From Planctomycetota bacterium (GTDB lineage Bacteria; Planctomycetota; Phycisphaerae; Phycisphaerales; UBA1924): a DNA stretch of 64,000 nucleotides. A program made the translations under genes and the position numbers. Where the stretch lies: the NCBI GenBank assembly GCA_039819165.1, contig JBCBSM010000001.1, forward strand, positions 1,116,001-1,180,000. Reading direction: 5' to 3'. The notes under the pieces are model-generated. The model did no database searches. It saw nothing but the letters and a program-made list of their open reading frames with translations, and was not told the origin of the DNA. Below are positions 1 through 7,321 of this stretch, piece by piece. The first letter of the stretch is position 1. Every line of letters starts with the position of its first letter.

Positions 1-628
1 CGCGATCCAGGATGCCTACGTCGAATCGGCCCATCATCGCCGGGCTCGGCACGCTGTGGCTGCACAGGATGCGGCCCCTGGGCGTCTCGCACCGCAGCGC
101 GAGGGGCATGGCCCGCACGAAGGCCTCGATTCCAGCATGCACGCGATCCGCATCGTCGCCGAACATCCGCTCGACGCCGTCGTTGAACGCCTCGACGACG
201 CGGACGCCGTCCTTCACGATGCCCGATCCGACGATCTGCGCCAGCTCGTGGTTGGCCAGCAGCACGTGCACGTGCTCGGGGAAGGCCGCCTTGAGCGCCG
301 CCACCCGGGCCAGCGCCCGGTAGCTGAAGTCGATGCCGCCCACGAGGTTCTCGCCGTGGATCAGCTCGTGCAGCGTCAGGTGACTGCGCTCGTCGGCCGG
401 GGTCTCGGCGGGGTCGCCCGACAGGCCCGCCAGCCGCACCAGTGCCGCGAAGTGCTGCGGGTTGTCGTGCAGGTCGCCCGTGGCGATGAGACGACCCGGG
501 GCCTCGACCACCTCGATCGAGCCCCGCCGGCACGCCGTCGTCCGCGAGGCCTCCGCGGCGCGGTAGAAGACCTCCGCCACGGCATCGGCCGACGCGAGAT
601 CCAGGTGCTCGAACGCGAAGGCACGCAT
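1..628 (-). CDS. Calcineurin-like Ser/Thr phosphoesterase (partial, 3' end cut by the window edge)
   Basis: About 209 residues are visible from an ATG at 628; the gene runs off the left edge. The protein has the order of metallophosphoesterase motifs: GDLHDN near residue 42, a downstream HELIHGEN stretch where the second metal motif (GDxxDRG) normally sits, LANHE in place of GNHE, and SHS further on. The family cleaves phosphate esters using two metal ions, and some members are protein phosphatases. It begins 22 bases after the stop of a Ser/Thr kinase gene on the same strand, so the two look co-transcribed and may act on the same targets. The GDxxDRG motif is divergent, so substrate is uncertain. 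The family assignment is fairly secure; the protein-phosphatase role is inference. Confidence 0.75.
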   Translation of the reverse strand, partial: MRAFAFEHLDLASADAVAEVFYRAAEASRTTACRRGSIEVVEAPGRLIATGDLHDNPQHFAALVRLAGLSGDPAETPADERSHLTLHELIHGENLVGGIDFSYRALARVAALKAAFPEHVHVLLANHELAQIVGSGIVKDGVRVVEAFNDGVERMFGDDADRVHAGIEAFVRAMPLALRCETPRGRILCSHSVPSPAMMGRFDVGILDR

Positions 629-650
629 CGGGTGCGCCGCGGCGGGCGGC

Positions 651-1526
651 TCAGCTGGCCGCCGACGGGCGGACCTGCCTCTCGGCCTCGGCCCGCACGA
701 TGCCCAGGATGAGGTTCAACCGGTCGGCGACGTAGGCCATCGACTCGGGCCGCTTGGCCGGATCCACCTCGACGCACTGCATGATCACGTCGTTGAGCTT
801 GGGGTGGATGCGGGGATTGAGCTCGCTGGCGGGCTTGGGCTTCTCGATCAGGCTGTCGTCCAGCGAATTCACCAGGCTGTTGTTGTCCGCCAGGGCCGTG
901 GGGATCCGCTGCTGCGTGAGGCACGCGTACATGGTGGCGCCCAGGTTGTACACGTCGGTCTTGGGCGTGATCGCCCGGCGATGCACCTGCTCGGGGGCGA
1001 TGAAGTCCGGCGTGCCCTGGATGCGGGGCTTGACCGTGCCGGTCGCGCACGACTGGCCGAGGTCGATGATCTTGGCGGTGCCATCGGGCTCGATGACGAC
1101 GTTGTTGGGCTTCATGTCGGCGTGCACGAAGCCCCGCTCGTGCATGTGCGCCAGGGCCTGGGCCGTCTGGAAGAAGGCCGAGATCGCCTCCTCGAAGGTC
1201 TTGGGCGGCTTGGCCTCCATCGACACGCCGTCAACCAGGTCCATCACCAGGAACAGTTCCTTGGTCTGCAGGAGTTGCTTCTTCTTGATCATCCGCCGGA
1301 TCTTGCGGATGTTGGGATGGTCCAGCTTCGTCGAAACCTTGAACTCGTACTCGGCCTGCTCCAGGAAGCGCTGGTCCTTGGCGTCCTCCCGCTTGACGTG
1401 CTTGAGCGCGCAGATCTGCTTGCTACGCTCGTCCTGCGCAAGATAGATGATCGACGCCGCCCCGCGACCGAGTTCGTCGAGCACGCGGTGCCCTTCGATG
1501 ACATCTCCCTTGCGAAGCGGCTGCAC
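651..1526 (-). CDS. Serine/threonine protein kinase (Hanks type, soluble)
   Basis: A 291-residue kinase domain protein. Visible motifs are the glycine loop GRGAAS (residues 20-25), the ATP lysine K42 in CALKH, the catalytic loop HADMKPNN (D137, N142; HRD is changed to HAD), the metal-binding DLG (D155, instead of DFG) and an APEQ activation-segment end. All catalytic residues are present, so it should be active. There is no membrane segment or sensor domain, unlike many bacterial kinases. I chose the GTG at 1526 because an AGGA lies just upstream and the kinase fold starts right after it; a longer reading back to 1643 is proline/arginine-rich and unlikely. It is followed at 22 bases by a phosphoesterase gene, suggesting a kinase-phosphatase pair. 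Confidence 0.88.
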   Translation of the reverse strand: MQPLRKGDVIEGHRVLDELGRGAASIIYLAQDERSKQICALKHVKREDAKDQRFLEQAEYEFKVSTKLDHPNIRKIRRMIKKKQLLQTKELFLVMDLVDGVSMEAKPPKTFEEAISAFFQTAQALAHMHERGFVHADMKPNNVVIEPDGTAKIIDLGQSCATGTVKPRIQGTPDFIAPEQVHRRAITPKTDVYNLGATMYACLTQQRIPTALADNNSLVNSLDDSLIEKPKPASELNPRIHPKLNDVIMQCVEVDPAKRPESMAYVADRLNLILGIVRAEAERQVRPSAAS

Positions 1527-1874
1527 CGTGCGTCCTTCTCCCTGCTGCCGAGCGCCGCCCGGACGGCTCCCCGTGCGATCCGGCATCCCGGGCGGCGGCC
1601 GGCGACGCGGCGCTCGCCCGGTCGCGGGGCTCCGCCCGACCAAGCAAGTACGGTAGCCGGTCTATCGGCCGATGCGGTCCGTCCATCGCGGCGAAACCCG
1701 CGGCCCACGCCGGCCGAAACCGGCAGATCGTCCTCCCCGCGGAGCATGAACGCGAATGCACCCAGCGCGAATGCACACGCGCCCGGAGGTCCCGAGGCTC
1801 CGTCTATGTGTTCGACGCGTCGGCTGCCCGGTTTCACGCCGCGGCGGCGGGCCGCGGGCATGCGACGGCGCCGC
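1527..1874. other. Intergenic region between kinase and amidase genes
   Basis: No convincing gene is seen in these 348 bases. The only structure noted is a direct repeat of CGCGAATGCAC at 1751-1761 and 1766-1776 (15-base period). The region should hold the promoter of the minus-strand kinase gene. Confidence 0.4.
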
Positions 1875-2573
1875 TTAGCGAGCCGGGATGCCCGACTCGG
1901 CAAGGCGCTGGTAGAAACCCTCGCGCGGGAAGAAGCGGCCCGGGCTGGAGACCTCGGCCAGATCTTCATGCAATTGGATTCTCGACATCGGAATATCGAG
2001 CTCCCGGGCGAGGGCCGACACGGCAACCACGAGCCGATCCATCTGGCGGCGGCCGAAGGGCTCGAGCCGTCCGTCACCGACGAGGCAGATGCCGATCGAG
2101 TCGCGATTGAGCTCGAGCGAGCGTGGGCCGGCGACGTGGGCGCCGGGCTGTTGCTTCTGCCAGCGAGACCCAACGTGCAGCTCGCCGTCGGCCATGCCGC
2201 GGCCGTTGCCGATGATGAAGTGGTAGCCGAGCCCCGCGAGGCCCTGGGCCTCGTGCTGGCGGGCGATCTGGGCGGCGTCGCCGTGGCGGCCCTGGCTGTG
2301 GTGGATCACGATCCGCGTCCACCGCGAGCGGTCGAGGCCCTCGGGCGGCGCGGTGATCGTCTCGAGCGGCACGCTCGCGTTGGCGGCGGCCATCGGGATG
2401 ATGCGGCCTCCCACTGCCGGCGCCCGCTGGCCGTCGATGGCCAGCAGCACCATCGCCATCAGCAGCATCGAGCACGCGAACGAGCCGACGATCAGGCCCT
2501 GTCGAGAACCAAACAAGACCCGTGCAAATTCGGGGGCACTGCTCGCGTCCTTGCGGGGGCCTTGGTGCTTCAT
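1875..2573 (-). CDS. N-acetylmuramoyl-L-alanine amidase-like (Amidase_2/PGRP) membrane-anchored protein
   Basis: A 232-residue protein with a short cytoplasmic tail, one membrane segment (about residues 27-46) and an Amidase_2 domain (about 80-230). The domain shows HHSQG (H91/H92), GYHFIIGNG with the conserved Tyr117, GAHV, IGICLVGD and H202. In active enzymes of this family zinc is held by two His and one Cys or Asp eight residues after the second His. Here that position is Ser210 (SSPGRFFP), the same type of change seen in non-catalytic peptidoglycan-recognition proteins. The protein may therefore bind cell-wall peptide without cutting it, or use an altered site. It lies in a run of minus-strand envelope and RNA-modification genes. 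Confidence 0.8.
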   Translation of the reverse strand: MKHQGPRKDASSAPEFARVLFGSRQGLIVGSFACSMLLMAMVLLAIDGQRAPAVGGRIIPMAAANASVPLETITAPPEGLDRSRWTRIVIHHSQGRHGDAAQIARQHEAQGLAGLGYHFIIGNGRGMADGELHVGSRWQKQQPGAHVAGPRSLELNRDSIGICLVGDGRLEPFGRRQMDRLVVAVSALARELDIPMSRIQLHEDLAEVSSPGRFFPREGFYQRLAESGIPAR

Positions 2574-2717
2574 CCGGTGCTCTGTTCCGTGCGCGTGTGC
2601 GGGCTGCGGCCTTGCAACCCGTGGCAGTGATCGGACAACCCCTCCGGCGTGCTTCGCAAAACGTCCGTGGATGTCGCGGCCGCGCCGGTTTGTACCGATC
2701 GGCCCGTCCTGCCAAAC

Positions 2718-2957
2718 CTATCGCGGCGCCAATCGCCCTGCAATGTTGGGACGCTGGCGCCCAAACTCGTCCCGTACAAACGCCTCGGCATCCTGGTTTC
2801 TTATGCGGTCGTACCGCTGGAAGGGCGAACGGATCTGGCTGCCGCTCACCAGCGGATCCCGGCAGCCGGCGACCGCGGCCGACGCAACGACCACCGCCAC
2901 GCCCGCGCAGAGTCGGAGTATGCAGCGGCGTGCCGGATTGCGGGGCGTCGTCGCCAT
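2718..2957 (-). CDS. Small hypothetical lipoprotein
   Basis: A 79-residue protein starting at the ATG at 2957. It has an arginine-containing n-region, a hydrophobic core and a lipobox ending VAGC (Cys32), so it should be exported and lipidated. The mature part is only about 48 residues, charged and without a family I recognise. A TACACT hexamer lies 8 bases before the start codon and overlaps a long perfect dyad. The lipoprotein prediction is good; the function is unknown. Confidence 0.65.
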   Translation of the reverse strand: MATTPRNPARRCILRLCAGVAVVVASAAVAGCRDPLVSGSQIRSPFQRYDRIRNQDAEAFVRDEFGRQRPNIAGRLAPR

Positions 2958-2965
2958 GCACCAAG

Positions 2966-2997
2966 AGTGTACCGCCCGTCTTTCGACGGGCGGTACA
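2966..2997 (-). promoter_or_regulatory. Promoter -10 (TACACT) merged with a 13-bp perfect dyad
   Basis: TACACT on the minus strand (2971-2966) sits 8 bases before the lipoprotein ATG. It overlaps a perfect 13-bp inverted repeat, 2968-2980 with 2985-2997, separated by four bases. The repeat covers the region where the -10 and spacer would be, so it could be an operator. It could also act as a hairpin terminator for trmL upstream, but there is no T tract after it. Confidence 0.45.
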
Positions 2998-3022
2998 CCG
3001 GAGGAGGAGAGAGAGATGCTGC

Positions 3023-3068
3023 GTGCTCGTTGCTTGTCGCGGCCTCTTGCGAGCCGCACAACGAGCAC
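3023..3068. repeat. Inverted repeat (10-bp outer and 5-bp inner stem) after trmL
   Basis: GTGCTCGTTG at 3023-3032 pairs with CAACGAGCAC at 3059-3068, and GCGGC at 3039-3043 pairs with GCCGC at 3053-3057. It lies just downstream of the trmL stop on the minus strand and ahead of the dyad at 2968-2997. It may be a transcript end structure or a small structured RNA. Confidence 0.5.
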
Positions 3069-3074
3069 ACATAG

Positions 3075-3656
3075 CTATACGCTGGGGCCCCGGTTTTGTT
3101 CTCGAACGGCCAATATTTCCGCGGTCCGCCGCCCCCGATCGACCAGCTCGCCGGCGTCCCCGACGGCCGCCTCGCCGCGGGCGACGAGTTGCCGCACTCC
3201 CTCGCAGAGCGCCGCGCAGACGGCGGTGGCGAGGTTGAGCGAACGCTCACCGGCGAGCATCGGCAGGTGCACGCAGCGGTCCTCATTGCCACGCAGGACG
3301 GAGCCGGGCAGGCCGACGGTCTCCCGCCCGAACACGAGGTGGTCGCCGCGGCGTAGCGGAGCCTCGAAGGCCGGCCGGCCGCGGCGTGCGGTGAAGTACC
3401 ACCGCGTCGGGTTGGGATAGGAGCTCTCGTATGCCGGCCAGTTCGCGTGGACGGAAGGGGCGAGCCGGGGCCAGTAGTCCAGCCCGGCGCGGCGGAGGGC
3501 CTTCTCGTCGAGGCTGAATCCCAGCGGCTCCACCAGGTGGAGGGCCGCACCCATCGTCAGACAGGTGCGGCCGATGTTGCCGGTGTTGTTGGGGATCTCG
3601 GGCTCGTGCAGCACCACGCCAAAGAACGGATCGGCCGGGGCGGGTGGGTGCTGCAT
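3075..3656 (-). CDS. trmL: tRNA (cytidine(34)-2'-O)-methyltransferase TrmL
   Basis: A 193-residue SPOUT methyltransferase that 2'-O-methylates the wobble nucleotide of tRNA-Leu isoacceptors, using SAM. Family marks are the N-terminal motif PEIPNNTGNIGRTC (about 16-29), the LGFSLDEKALRRAGLDYW segment, VFGRETVGLP with the knot Gly/Glu, and RSLNLATAVCAALCE near the end. The length suits TrmL, which has no N-terminal RNA-binding domain. The ATG at 3656 is chosen because the family begins with a short strand about ten residues before PEIPNN; the longer reading is a shadow of the upstream gene. It starts 20 bases after the stop of the thioredoxin-like gene, suggesting one transcript. Confidence 0.93.
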   Translation of the reverse strand: MQHPPAPADPFFGVVLHEPEIPNNTGNIGRTCLTMGAALHLVEPLGFSLDEKALRRAGLDYWPRLAPSVHANWPAYESSYPNPTRWYFTARRGRPAFEAPLRRGDHLVFGRETVGLPGSVLRGNEDRCVHLPMLAGERSLNLATAVCAALCEGVRQLVARGEAAVGDAGELVDRGRRTAEILAVREQNRGPSV

Positions 3657-3675
3657 GGCTCGGGGCGGGCGGAGC

Positions 3676-5010
3676 TCAGTTGCCCGTGCGGGCAAGGAAC
3701 TCGGCGTCGAGGCGGCGCCGCTCCTGCACGGCCGGATCGACGGCGACCATGCGGTCGAGGGCCGCTCGGAACCGATCGTTGCGCGGGGTGCCCATCCAGC
3801 GGAGCGTGCCATCGCTGCTGTAGAGCATCACGATGGGCCAGGGGAAGCGGCGCTGGAGGCGTCGGAGGATCTGCCGCGGCTCGGTCGAGGTCTCGTTGAG
3901 CGACGTCGCGAGCCACTCGAACTCCCGGTCGAAGGCCGTCGACTGCTCGAACTGGGTGCCCCGGAGCTGCCGTTCGATCGTGCGCTGGAAGGCCTGCTCC
4001 GCCTCGGCGACGCGCTCGGGGTTGCTGCGGTAGTCGCTGGGGTTGACGTCCAGCAGCGGCACGATCGTGCTGACGACGGCGACGTCGCGACCGTAGTCCT
4101 TCTGGAGCTGGCCCATGTAGCGGTGCAGCCCGTCGTAGCTGGCCAGTAGCGTGGGCGACCAATAGTGCACCACGATGACGCGGCCCTGGAAGTTGGGCTT
4201 CTGGCCGATCCAGTTGACGCTGCCGGCGTTCAGATCGAGCACCGGGCGATTGCGATCGCTCTGGAACCGGCCGCCCGTGTCGCTCTCGTAGTCACGCCAG
4301 CGAGCGGGCCAGTCGGCGTCGTCGTAGGCAATCGCGTCGACGCCCGCAATGGTCCAGTCGGGGATCTGGGCGATGTCGCCGCGGCTCACGCTGGCGATCC
4401 GCTGGCGATCCCGCATCCGCTGCTCGGCGGCGGACTCGAGCTTGGCCTCGACGCCCGCGGCGTCGTCGAAGCTCTCGTTGACGAGCCTCCGCGTCGCCTC
4501 CCGCAGCGCGCTGCGATCGATGTCGGCGTAGCGCAGCTGGCCCGCGCGGTCCACGAGGTAGTAGTCCGGGTCGAGGTCGACCTTGAGTGCCTCGCGGAGC
4601 TTCGAGCCCGCGTCGCGGGCGAAGGGAAACTCGATGCCGCGGCGGGCGGCGATGTCGGCGGCTCCCTCGTAGGCCTCGTCGGCGTGCACGCCGATGACGA
4701 CCAGCCCCTTGCCGCCGTGCTGCTCGGCCATCTGCTGGGCGGCCCGAGCGGCGGGGATGGACGCGCTGTGCCAGCTGGCCCAGGTGACCAGCAGCACGGG
4801 CCGGCCCTCGATGTCCTGCGGCCGCACGGGCGTGCCGACCCAGTCGGTCAGCCCCTCGAGCAGGCTGGCATCGAAGCGGCTGAGCTCCATGGCGTTGAGG
4901 GCCTCTCGGCGCTCGCCCGCGCCCTCGCGGGTGATGTCGGGCTCGGCCTGGCCGAAGGCCGTTCCGGTAGCGACGCCGAGGCAGGCGATGGTCTGCAGCA
5001 ATCCGCGCAT
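3676..5010 (-). CDS. Secreted protein with two thioredoxin-like domains lacking active-site cysteines
   Basis: A 444-residue protein with a signal peptide (MRGLLQTIACLGVATGTAFGQ). Two thioredoxin/TlpA-like units are visible: the first has LLVTWASWHSAS (about 75-90), the second VIVVHYWSPTLL (about 275-290). In redox-active relatives these places read WCxxC; here both cysteine pairs are missing, so it cannot be a normal thiol oxidoreductase. The region between contains a VDRAGQLRYADID stretch, typical of the thioredoxin-fold core after the active site. The ATG at 5010 has an AGGG upstream and starts a clear signal peptide. It heads the probable transcript with trmL. The fold call is inference from sequence pattern; the role is unknown. 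Confidence 0.7.
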   Translation of the reverse strand: MRGLLQTIACLGVATGTAFGQAEPDITREGAGERREALNAMELSRFDASLLEGLTDWVGTPVRPQDIEGRPVLLVTWASWHSASIPAARAAQQMAEQHGGKGLVVIGVHADEAYEGAADIAARRGIEFPFARDAGSKLREALKVDLDPDYYLVDRAGQLRYADIDRSALREATRRLVNESFDDAAGVEAKLESAAEQRMRDRQRIASVSRGDIAQIPDWTIAGVDAIAYDDADWPARWRDYESDTGGRFQSDRNRPVLDLNAGSVNWIGQKPNFQGRVIVVHYWSPTLLASYDGLHRYMGQLQKDYGRDVAVVSTIVPLLDVNPSDYRSNPERVAEAEQAFQRTIERQLRGTQFEQSTAFDREFEWLATSLNETSTEPRQILRRLQRRFPWPIVMLYSSDGTLRWMGTPRNDRFRAALDRMVAVDPAVQERRRLDAEFLARTGN

Positions 5011-5104
5011 GAGTTCGTCCCTTCGAGAGATCTCCGTCCGATCCACTAGGATGCCCGAGCGACCCGCCGCCGGCAGAACGCCCGGGCCACGGACACGCCC
5101 CACT

Positions 5105-5998
5105 CTATAGACGTGAGCCGGCGGCGGAAGTTCCCTCGTTCGGGGCCGGTTCGCACACGGCCGCCAGGGCGATGGCCGCCGCCACCGCCACGTTGAGCGA
5201 ATCGACGCCGGGTGCCATGGGGATGCGAGCCCGATGCCGGCAGGCGGACATCGCCGCCTCGCTCAGCCCCGGACCTTCGGCCCCGACCATCAGGGCCACC
5301 CTGGCCGGCGGGCTCCGCAGTTGCAAGTCCGCAATCGGGATGGCATCGGCTTCGGGCGTCAACGCGAGCGTCTCGAAGCCGGCCCCGTCGAGCACCTCCA
5401 GGTCGCCCGGCCACTCGTCGGCGGTCGCCGTCGGCACGCGGAGCGCGTGGCCCATGGACACCCGCAGCGCCTTGCGATACAGCGGATCGGCGCAGCCGGG
5501 CGCCAGCACGACGCCCCGGCGCGGCGGCCCGAGGGCCGAGAACGACCTGTAGAGCGATCCGATGTTGTCGTGGTTGGACAGGCCCTCGAGCACGAGCAGG
5601 GCGTTGCAGGATTCGGCGAGCTCGGCGACCGACGGGCCGGGCGTGCGGCGGCCCAGCGCGAGCACGCCGCGGTGCATGTCGAAGCCCACGATGCGTTCGG
5701 CCAGGGGGCGCTCGGCGATGAACACGGGGGTGCCGCCGGGCAATCGCTCGAGTTCGGGCCGCAGCGTCTCGAGCCGCGTCGGCGTGATGAGCACCGACTC
5801 AACCGGGTAGGCCGAGGCGAGCAGCTCGCCGGCGACGATCTCTCCCTCGGCGAGGAATCGACCCCCCAGCCCGGTGCCGCCGTTCCGCTGGACGCGGAGC
5901 CAGGCGTCCTTCTGGTTGCGGTAGGGCACCAGCCTGGGGTCGTCGAGGTCGTCGACCGGCGTCCAGGCGGGGCCCGTGGTGCTCGCGTCGGGGGTCAC
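5105..5998 (-). CDS. SpoU/TrmH-family RNA 2'-O-methyltransferase
   Basis: A 297-residue methyltransferase with an N-terminal substrate-binding region (about 25-110) and a SPOUT domain (about 125-290). Motifs are VLEGLSNHDNIGSLYRSF (motif 1), VALMVGAEGPGLSE (motif 2) and IPMAPGVDSLNVAVAAAIAL (motif 3), which carry the trefoil knot and SAM site. The family methylates ribose in rRNA or tRNA; which RNA cannot be told here. I chose the GTG at 5998 because upstream codons run into the divergent uppP gene, and a CAGAAT hexamer lies 5 bases before it. Confidence 0.87.
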   Translation of the reverse strand: MTPDASTTGPAWTPVDDLDDPRLVPYRNQKDAWLRVQRNGGTGLGGRFLAEGEIVAGELLASAYPVESVLITPTRLETLRPELERLPGGTPVFIAERPLAERIVGFDMHRGVLALGRRTPGPSVAELAESCNALLVLEGLSNHDNIGSLYRSFSALGPPRRGVVLAPGCADPLYRKALRVSMGHALRVPTATADEWPGDLEVLDGAGFETLALTPEADAIPIADLQLRSPPARVALMVGAEGPGLSEAAMSACRHRARIPMAPGVDSLNVAVAAAIALAAVCEPAPNEGTSAAGSRL

Positions 5999-6098
5999 GG
6001 GTGATTCTGCACGCCGGATCGCCCGATGGCTACCGTCGACGCCCGCTGGTTGCCGCGCGTCGACTGGCGACCCTCGGACGCACCGGAGACCCCCAGGC

Positions 6099-6956
6099 AT
6101 GGACTTGTGGCAGGCCATCGTGCTGGGGCTGGTCGAGGGCATCACCGAGTACCTCCCGGTGAGCTCGACGGGGCACCTGATCCTGGCGTCGGGGCTGATG
6201 GGGCTCGATACGCCCGAGAACAAGTCGGCGGTCGACGCGTTCAACATCGTGATCCAGGGCGGGGCGATCCTTGCGGTGCTGGGGCTCTACCGCGAGCGGG
6301 TCTGGCAGATGCTGCGGGGGCTGCTGGGCCGCGACCGCGCGGGCCTGCGGCTGGCGATCAACATCCTGATCGCCTTCCTGCCCGCCGTCGCGCTGGGGCT
6401 GCTGTTCGAGGAACTGATCGACCGCTACCTGTTCCACGCCACGCCGGTGCTGATCGCGCTGGCGATCGGCGGCGTGTACATGATCGTGCTGGATCGCAAG
6501 CTCGTGGCGCCCCGGCGGAAGGCCGACGCGGGGCGGACCATCGAGGAGCTCACGCCGCTGCGGGCCCTGGTCATCGGGCTGATGCAGTGCGTCGCCATGG
6601 TGCCGGGCACGAGCCGCTCGATGATGACCATCACCGGTGGCGTCGTCGTCGGCCTGAAGCCCAAGGACGCGGCGGAGTTCAGCTTCCTGCTCGGGCTGCC
6701 GACGCTGGGCGGCGCCTGCGTGTACAAGCTCGCCAAGGACCTGCGGGGCGACGAATCGAGCATGCTCGAGCAGCTCGGCTGGGTGAACCTCGCCGCGGGG
6801 ATCGCCGTCGCGACCGTTTCGGCGGCACTCGCGGTCAAGTGGCTCGTGGGCTTCCTCAACACGCACGGCCTGGCGGTGTTCGGCTGGTACCGCATCGCGC
6901 TCGCGGGCGCGCTGCTCGCCGCCGTCCTTGGGGGACTGGTGCAGATAGGCGGCTAG
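6099..6956 (+). CDS. uppP: Undecaprenyl-diphosphate phosphatase UppP/BacA
   Basis: A 285-residue polytopic membrane enzyme that removes a phosphate from undecaprenyl diphosphate so the lipid carrier can be reused in cell-wall and O-antigen synthesis. The two hallmark motifs are present: EGITEYLPVSSTGHL (residues 13-27, with the catalytic Glu and His) and MVPGTSRSM (about 166-174, catalytic Ser and Arg). Length is normal. The ATG at 6099 starts the first membrane helix directly and has GGAG upstream. It is transcribed away from the SpoU methyltransferase gene across a 100-base gap. Confidence 0.95.
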   Translation: MDLWQAIVLGLVEGITEYLPVSSTGHLILASGLMGLDTPENKSAVDAFNIVIQGGAILAVLGLYRERVWQMLRGLLGRDRAGLRLAINILIAFLPAVALGLLFEELIDRYLFHATPVLIALAIGGVYMIVLDRKLVAPRRKADAGRTIEELTPLRALVIGLMQCVAMVPGTSRSMMTITGGVVVGLKPKDAAEFSFLLGLPTLGGACVYKLAKDLRGDESSMLEQLGWVNLAAGIAVATVSAALAVKWLVGFLNTHGLAVFGWYRIALAGALLAAVLGGLVQIGG

Positions 6957-6966
6957 GCGGCGGCCC

Positions 6967-7278
6967 CTAGACGCTGAAGAACCACAGGAAGTAGGAGATC
7001 GAGAGCGTCAGGAAGGCGCTCTTGGCGAAGATGGCGTCGATCAGCACCACCAGCTGGGCCCCGCTGACCACCAGACCCGCAAAGCCAAACCAATCGGGGC
7101 GCTTGATCAGCGCGATGATCGACGCGACGAAGGCGAAGGGCGACGCGAGCCCGCAGGTCACGAAGCCCGCGAAGGCCAGCAGCGCCGCCATCCGGCCGGG
7201 CGTGCCGGGCACCGGCTCGTGGGGCTGCAGCGGCGCAGAGCCGGCGTGGCGGAACTTGACCTTGCTGAGGATCGCCAT
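6967..7278 (-). CDS. Small integral membrane protein (hypothetical)
   Basis: A 103-residue protein from an ATG at 7278. After a 30-residue polar N-terminus with a PxPGTPGR stretch it has three hydrophobic segments (about 31-50, 58-77 and 84-102). The N-terminus carries no signal peptide. It resembles small planctomycete membrane proteins that join a proline-rich tail to a few helices, but I do not recognise a family. TACCAT lies 8 bases before the start codon. Its 3' end meets uppP tail to tail with 10 bases between stops. Confidence 0.6.
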   Translation of the reverse strand: MAILSKVKFRHAGSAPLQPHEPVPGTPGRMAALLAFAGFVTCGLASPFAFVASIIALIKRPDWFGFAGLVVSGAQLVVLIDAIFAKSAFLTLSISYFLWFFSV

Positions 7279-7286
7279 CCGCGTAG

Positions 7287-7292
7287 ATGGTA
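7287..7292 (-). promoter_or_regulatory. Candidate -10 element TACCAT, 8 bases before the start codon
   Basis: The hexamer matches TANNNT and sits 8 bases upstream of the ATG at 7278. No clear -35 is seen. Confidence 0.35.
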
Positions 7293-7321
7293 CCGCCAGG
7301 GGCCGGAATCGGCCCGGCGGG

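Noticed and set aside
1751-1776. Direct repeat CGCGAATGCAC x2 as a CRISPR or iteron
   Set aside because: Only two copies of 11 bases with a 15-base period; no array.
3657-3812. A longer start for trmL adding 52 residues
   Set aside because: The extra part overlaps the 3' end of the upstream gene and is arginine-rich without likeness to TrmL.
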